Program-made: the position numbers and the translations under genes
Assembly (NCBI GenBank): GCA_003342895.1
Contig: PTFA01000035.1
Span: 3,610,703 to 3,674,702 of the forward strand
Source: Casuarius casuarius
Taxonomy: Eukaryota; Chordata; Aves; Casuariiformes; Casuariidae
Reading direction: 5' to 3'
Length of the DNA stretch: 64,000 nucleotides
Shown: positions 61,501-64,000 of the stretch, piece by piece
How positions within the stretch are numbered: position 1 is the stretch's first letter
How the letters are laid out: each line of letters starts with the position of its first letter
The notes under the pieces: model-generated
What the model saw: only the letters and a program-made list of their open reading frames with translations
The model's database searches: none
Told to the model about the DNA's origin: nothing

Positions 61501-63465
61501 ATCATGGAAATTATAGCATGGATCTAATAACGGTGTATGTCTCAGGGACAATTTAAGAACCAAGTTCAGTATTCTTTAGCAGCATCTATTAAACAAGGTC
61601 AACTAGAGGCTCTCAGCACAAGCAATTTGCCATGTATGATGCAATATTTACAACTAACAAAGGAAACCGTTTAGAAGTGTGGGTTTGGAGTCCGCAGGCC
61701 ACCTCCAGACTCCAAGCTGGCTCTGACCTGCCACTCAAAGGACAGCGAGCTGAGGGTCACGTCAGACACCTACGGCTGGATTAGCTGCCCTGCACCAATG
61801 CTTAAGGATTCTAGTGCTCTCTGCTCTGAAGCTCTTTGCTTTAACAGCTATTCAACTCTCCTCTCCACTTCATTTTTTCTGGCATTTATTAAACTAAAAC
61901 GCTGGCCATGCAGAAGATAAAAGAATCAGTCCTGGCACACAAGAGCAACTTTTCTATGGCATGATATTCAGTTTTGAAACCATCCACTGAAAATCCCAGA
62001 TTGACTTTTGCCATGAGGCATGCAAAAGCACGAAAATGCAGAGGTAGGTGCTGTCACGTCCATCCTGCTTTAGCTTTAAAACTGCAATAGGACAGCTTGC
62101 TTTGTTAAATTAGATTCTTCACTTGTTTAATAGCAATGGTTTTCTATTCATGTTGTAAGACTGATTTGTTTAAATGGGGATATAAAGCATGCTTTCAGAT
62201 TTAACAACGTGACGCTCCACTACCAAGTTTCATAACAGACTACAACATACCAAGGTGGTGGTATGCCTGAAACAGCAATAGAAATATCCAGTTCTGTGTC
62301 AAAGAACAGGTCTTCTCTTTATCTTGGAAGAATGCTACGTTTTTATAACACTGACCCTACTTTCACTCTCATTTTTTGGATTGTTTGTCTGACATTACAG
62401 TGTGGCAAGCACAACTAGTCTAAGACTAACACTGTCACCAGAAATACCAGTCCAAGAACACCTTGTTCCCACCTCTCAATACCTTCACCCCTTGGTCTTA
62501 CGGGGGCCTCAGGGTGAGCTGTATCAGGTTTTTCCCTAGTTTTGTTTTCACTTCCATCAGTTCTTCAATTCAACTCGCTGTGTGACTGTAAAAACACTTG
62601 TGCTAGCACAAAGTAGTGAAGGGCACTGCTATGGAAACAGGTAGCCAAAGACCAGCTAGAGGACAAGACTGATTTCTGCAGTAGGGCTGGCTCGAACAAC
62701 ATTAAAACTTGTGAAATAGGTGTTAGCAGCAGTAATTAAATATGACATAATACATCTTTACCAAAAAAGGACAGAAGAACAGGAAGAAAAATACAGGGAA
62801 CAGTTTAAAATTTAAGACCAGACAAAACAACAACTTACCGGGCAAAAGTAGGTGTTTTCTGCTATGTGGTTTGCAACAACATTGTTTTCTGCAGACAGAG
62901 ACATTATGAAGAGCAGTGCATCACGGGCCTGCTGACCTACTCTTCCTTCTCGATGGATAAAGGGAATTAGAAGGGAAAAAATGAGGAAATTGGCAGCTCC
63001 CTGGTCCTCACTGGTGTGGAAAAACAGTTCTAAAATGGAGGGATCTTTGGCTATTATAGAGCAGAGCTGGTTCAGGAGGACAACCAACTCTGCTTCCACT
63101 GCTGGTGTGGCAGTCCCTGAGCAGGAGCTCAGCAACATCATCAAAGGCTTCAAGATGGGCTTGTGATGCAGCAAAGGCTGATGAGACTGGGTAACCAACA
63201 TTTCATACATCTTGAGCTGTTCGATTTTTGTCTCATCAGTGAACTCTCGCCGTAGGCTCCAAAGGAAGAGCTTTTCCATGATGTTTTCTGAAACCACAAA
63301 CTCCAGGATGGGCCCCATTGAGGCATCCTTTGCTTGCTCCTCAATCAACAGGAAGAGCATGTGCTCTACATAATTCTGAACAGTGCTGGCCTCATCAGGT
63401 GGAATTGCCCCATACTTTGCCTGAGTGTTTTTCAAAGGATCATGCTTCTCTAAGATTTTGAGAAC
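28311..63465 (-). CDS. FHIP1A: FHIP1A, nearly complete: ten coding exons (FHF complex subunit HOOK-interacting protein 1A)
   Basis: FHIP proteins join AKTIP (FTS) and Hook adaptors in the cytosolic FHF complex, which connects dynein to endosomes; FHIP1A is reported with Hook2-type complexes. Exons, 5' to 3' on the - strand: 63465-62839, 58747-58589, 56349-56263, 44073-43906, 40078-39999, 38539-38337, 37845-36805, 33294-33116, 32815-32677 and 28561-28311. All phases match with no internal stop, giving about 977 codons before TAG. Conserved FHIP landmarks are [75 protein letters not shown] and [18 protein letters not shown]. The helical N-terminal half is followed by an acidic, low-complexity linker and a helical C-terminal domain. 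The first coding exon lies outside the window. The human neighbour of GATB is the same gene. Confidence 0.96.
28562..32676 (-). other. FHIP1A last intron (4.1 kb)
   Basis: Intron from GTAAAT to TTTAG. It contains a poly-A stretch near 29151-29164 and a degraded CR1-like fragment at about 29385-29485. The remaining sequence has no recognised feature. Confidence 0.85.
29385..29485 (+). mobile_element. Degraded old CR1-type (L3-like) LINE fragment
   Basis: The stretch around GCAGAACTCCCTGCCACAAG (29432-29451), with the following CCAAGAGCTAG and preceding CTTCATTTCTTTTAC, resembles the 3' part of ancient CR1/L3 elements, where the protein reads roughly LPxxV. It is heavily diverged and in antisense to FHIP1A. 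The assignment is from memory of the consensus. Confidence 0.45.
32677..32815 (-). CDS. FHIP1A: FHIP1A coding exon (139 nt), C-terminal domain
   Basis: The acceptor TTGGCAG ends at 32816 and the donor GTAAAT starts at 32676. It reads [20 protein letters not shown] then [14 protein letters not shown] to EELLTK, leaving one G. The next exon's GT completes Gly, which fixes the splice to the last exon. Confidence 0.95.
32816..33115 (-). other. FHIP1A intron (300 bp)
   Basis: Short intron GTACCT...GGCAG; nothing else seen. Confidence 0.9.
33116..33294 (-). CDS. FHIP1A: FHIP1A coding exon (179 nt), C-terminal domain
   Basis: The acceptor TTGCAG ends at 33295 and the donor CAG|GTACCT starts at 33115. 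Two bases complete Gly, then [20 protein letters not shown] and onward to PSVRSLYQ. This is the best conserved part of the C-terminal domain shared by FHIP1A and FHIP1B. Reading past the donor gives a short false end VPDRKH. Confidence 0.97.
33295..36804 (-). other. FHIP1A intron (3.5 kb) with CpG-rich patch
   Basis: Intron GTGGAA...TTGCAG. Mostly AT-rich, but 34561-34777 is CpG-rich (separate entry). Frames inside, such as one at 35366-35695 on the - strand, match nothing I know. Confidence 0.85.
34561..34777. promoter_or_regulatory. CpG-rich patch inside a FHIP1A intron
   Basis: Hand count: 217 bp, 61% G+C, 19 CpG, against about 19.8 expected from base composition, a ratio near 0.96. The surrounding introns are strongly CpG-depleted. 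That is island-like in composition though short. It could be an intronic promoter or enhancer, or an unmethylated remnant. On the - strand it contains a good donor, AAAG|GTAGGA, at 34676-34679. Confidence 0.45.
36805..37845 (-). CDS. FHIP1A: FHIP1A large coding exon (1041 nt), acidic linker
   Basis: The acceptor TTACTTTCAG ends at 37846 and the donor GTGGAA starts at 36804. It opens [20 protein letters not shown] and closes [10 protein letters not shown], where the last Gly codon is split. After a conserved start ([20 protein letters not shown]) it becomes rich in D, E, S and P. A conserved island, [10 protein letters not shown] to [14 protein letters not shown], lies in the middle. The acidic parts are probably disordered and differ between species. 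Reading past the donor adds only three residues before a stop at 36788. Confidence 0.96.
37846..38336 (-). other. FHIP1A intron (491 bp)
   Basis: Short intron GTAAAC...CTTTCAG between the two-donor exon and the large exon; nothing else seen. Confidence 0.85.
38337..38539 (-). CDS. FHIP1A: FHIP1A coding exon (203 nt) with two possible donors
   Basis: The acceptor TGTTTCAG ends at 38540. The frame reads [20 protein letters not shown], then the [13 protein letters not shown] segment, to [10 protein letters not shown]. Two donors keep the same phase: TCAG|GTAAAC (exon ends 38337, adds GIWCS) and AAAG|GTATTT (exon ends 38352). I prefer the former because its splice consensus is better and the residue count to the SES motif in the next exon equals that in the human protein as I recall it. 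Confidence 0.88.
38540..39998 (-). other. FHIP1A intron (1.5 kb)
   Basis: Intron GTAAAG...GTTTCAG. No repeat family, RNA gene or extra exon was recognised. Confidence 0.85.
39999..40078 (-). CDS. FHIP1A: FHIP1A coding exon (80 nt)
   Basis: The acceptor TTTTCCAG ends at 40079 and the donor GTAAAG starts at 39998. It reads [20 protein letters not shown] then MLQLVL, leaving AG, which the next exon completes to Arg. It is too short and start-less for ordinary frame scans, but sequence and phase fit exactly between RINTPFQ and YLIPCNHMM. Confidence 0.96.
40079..43905 (-). other. FHIP1A intron (3.8 kb) with minisatellite
   Basis: Intron GTAAGG...TTCCAG. It contains the 26-bp minisatellite (40328-40405), an AT-rich alternating stretch near 41806-41826 and a 10-base C run at 43786-43795. 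Confidence 0.85.
40328..40405. repeat. Minisatellite, 26-bp unit x3, perfect
   Basis: Three identical head-to-tail copies start at 40328, 40354 and 40380, each from AAAAAGATATTC to AAAGGTATT. An A-run lies just before the first copy. The perfect identity suggests recent expansion. Confidence 0.95.
43906..44073 (-). CDS. FHIP1A: FHIP1A coding exon (168 nt)
   Basis: The acceptor CTTGTAG ends at 44074 and the donor GTAAGG starts at 43905. It reads [20 protein letters not shown] and ends [10 protein letters not shown], 56 codons in phase 0. It matches the FHIP core where helices carry the [16 protein letters not shown] motif. Confidence 0.97.
47459..47484. repeat. Short tandem repeat, 13-bp unit x2
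   Basis: CCTTGGCAAAAAC occurs twice head to tail without mismatch in a FHIP1A intron. Confidence 0.9.
48475..48488. promoter_or_regulatory. Perfect 14-bp palindrome with AACCGGTT core
   Basis: AACAACCGGTTGTT is a perfect palindrome. Its core AACCGGTT is the consensus of grainyhead-like (GRHL) and CP2 factors. It is a motif match only, in a FHIP1A intron. Confidence 0.3.
49904..51395 (-). mobile_element. CR1 LINE, 5'-truncated, same orientation as FHIP1A
   Basis: About 1.5 kb of avian CR1 on the - strand. The 3' end near 49904 shows ATTCTGTG followed by ATTCTA, the CR1 terminal octamer repeat. The long frame 51213-50305 encodes the reverse transcriptase: [22 protein letters not shown], then [12 protein letters not shown] where active CR1 has FADD. 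The conserved tail ([11 protein letters not shown]) is cut by a stop and resumes in pieces down to [15 protein letters not shown]. There is also frame damage near 51330-51345. The copy is dead, truncated within ORF2 at about 51395. I saw no clear target-site duplication, which is usual for CR1. Confidence 0.95.
50305..51213 (-). pseudogene. CR1 ORF2 reverse transcriptase fragment, inactive
   Basis: Open frame of 302 codons covering the palm and C-terminal part of the CR1 reverse transcriptase. The catalytic box reads SGDD instead of FADD, and the endonuclease domain is missing. A premature TAG follows EHL at 50305-50307, where intact elements continue [11 protein letters not shown]. It is a LINE remnant and not a host gene. 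Confidence 0.9.
56263..56349 (-). CDS. FHIP1A: FHIP1A coding exon (87 nt)
   Basis: The acceptor CCCCCTCAG ends at 56350 and the donor GTCAGT starts at 56262. It encodes 29 residues, [20 protein letters not shown], then PVMAPALHK, phase 0 at both ends. It has no internal start and is short, so it is easily missed. This segment is almost invariant among FHIP1 proteins. Confidence 0.96.
56350..58588 (-). other. FHIP1A intron (2.2 kb) holding the candidate microexon
   Basis: Intron GTAATG...CCTCAG. Apart from the 27-nt candidate exon at 58371-58397, nothing else was recognised. Confidence 0.85.
58371..58397 (-). CDS. FHIP1A: Candidate FHIP1A cassette microexon (27 nt)
   Basis: Between exons 58589-58747 and 56263-56349 there is a 27-nt block with a good acceptor (TTCTTGGTTTTCAG) and a consensus donor (GTAAGT). 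It is phase 0, like both neighbours, and would insert VTNASNECS between NAVIQ and VSHPLIRNQ. The human protein, as I recall it, lacks these residues, so it would be an optional exon. This is prediction from splice signals only; no transcript evidence was available. Confidence 0.5.
58589..58747 (-). CDS. FHIP1A: FHIP1A coding exon (159 nt)
   Basis: The acceptor ends at 58748 and the donor GTAATG starts at 58588. It reads [20 protein letters not shown] and ends [10 protein letters not shown]. It is phase 0 at both ends and joins directly to FCP| upstream and |VSHPLIRNQ downstream. All parts match the conserved FHIP domain. Confidence 0.97.
58748..62838 (-). other. FHIP1A intron (4.1 kb)
   Basis: Intron GTAAGT...AATACAG. 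It has poly-T runs near 60769-60784 and 61468-61479 and a GC-richer stretch near 61090-61260. No extra exon keeps the frame. Confidence 0.85.
62839..63465 (-). CDS. FHIP1A: FHIP1A coding exon (627 nt), N-terminal helical repeat region
   Basis: The acceptor TTCTCTTTAG ends at 63466 and the donor GTAAGT starts at 62838 (- strand). It encodes 209 residues from [19 protein letters not shown] to ENTYFCP, in phase 0 at both ends. It covers most of the conserved N-terminal FHIP domain, including [20 protein letters not shown] and [20 protein letters not shown]. The true start codon must lie in an exon to the right of the window, because the frame is open up to the acceptor and the first Met in it is well inside the conserved domain. 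Confidence 0.97.
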
Positions 63466-64000
63466 CTAAAGAGAAACAAACGTATATCTATCATTTGAGC
63501 GCATGTTTTAAAAATATGGACCTACCTATAAAGAAAAAAAAATCAGAATTATTAACATGAAAAGGCCCAATCTCTTTCATGCTTTTGCTTTTAGCCTAAG
63601 TCAAGCAGTCTAAATTTAAGTTTCATATTTGGCATGTATTTGAGGCCAAAATATGCCAAAATATAACGCTTTCATTCATTTTTATAAGTACCTGAATTTG
63701 CCAGTTGTCCCGCTGCTGAAAAATCAGGGTTCTCAAATATGGACAAACTAGATTCCCTTAGCCTTCCAAAACTTCATTTCAGTAATGTTTGAAACAAATT
63801 TCTCTCTGTCACAGCGCCCTGAAATCAAGGCTCCTCACCACATCTTATACGAAACTAAATGGCCACTGATGCCCACATACTCTTGTAACCTTCAAAATAT
63901 ACTCAGGCTTGAGTAATAATTGTCATCCTGGCACATATACCCCTGGATTAAACTCTATTCTGCAATCAGTGAAGCTCGCTGTCTGTGAAACAACCACTGC
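63466..64000 (-). other. FHIP1A intron, 3' part
   Basis: Sequence upstream of the first FHIP1A exon in the window, ending in the acceptor TTCTCTTTAG. Nothing else seen. It runs out of the window toward the first coding exon. Confidence 0.8.

Noticed and set aside
62981..63344. Extra frames overlapping the 627-nt FHIP1A exon
   Set aside because: Shadow frames of a strongly conserved exon read in phase 0 on the - strand.
1..64000. CRISPR arrays, operons, phage or plasmid features, tRNA or rRNA genes
   Set aside because: No repeat-spacer arrays, ribosome binding sites or cloverleaf candidates seen. The sequence is vertebrate intron-exon DNA.

Overview
The window looks like a piece of a bird nuclear chromosome. 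The genes are split into short exons with GT-AG introns. There are no operons or bacterial signals. The one well-preserved transposable element is an avian-type CR1 LINE, 5'-truncated, with its 3' end in ATTCTGTG-type octamers. The two genes match GATB and FHIP1A (formerly FAM160A1), which are neighbours on human 4q31.3. The species cannot be fixed from the sequence alone.

Left part (1-17.5 kb, + strand): the last six coding exons of GATB, subunit B of the mitochondrial glutamyl-tRNA(Gln) amidotransferase GatCAB. Splice sites and codon phases fit across all exons down to the TAA at 17100-17102. The 5' part of the gene lies to the left of the window. Two poly(A) signals follow the stop codon.

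Middle (17.5-28.3 kb): the two genes converge, with about 11.2 kb between their stop codons. I see no convincing gene here. The right part may be a long FHIP1A 3' untranslated region, but its end cannot be fixed from sequence.

Right part (28.3-63.5 kb, - strand): ten constitutive coding exons of FHIP1A, an adaptor of the FTS-Hook-FHIP complex that links Hook/dynein to endosomal membranes. Only the short first coding exon (about 36-38 residues, judged from the human protein as recalled) and the promoter should lie beyond the right edge. The exon set runs from [11 protein letters not shown] to the C-terminal ILGDFEDYY and stop. A very plausible extra 27-nt in-frame microexon lies between two phase-0 exons. 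FHIP1A introns carry the CR1 insertion, a degraded older CR1-like fragment, a 26-bp minisatellite and a small CpG-rich patch.

The two genes have unrelated jobs (mitochondrial tRNA charging and endosome transport) and share only the tail-to-tail arrangement. I found no undescribed multi-gene system. The most useful leads are the FHIP1A microexon, the intronic CpG patch, the alternative donor in FHIP1A, and the convergent 3' ends. Comparisons with human proteins come from memory and were not run.
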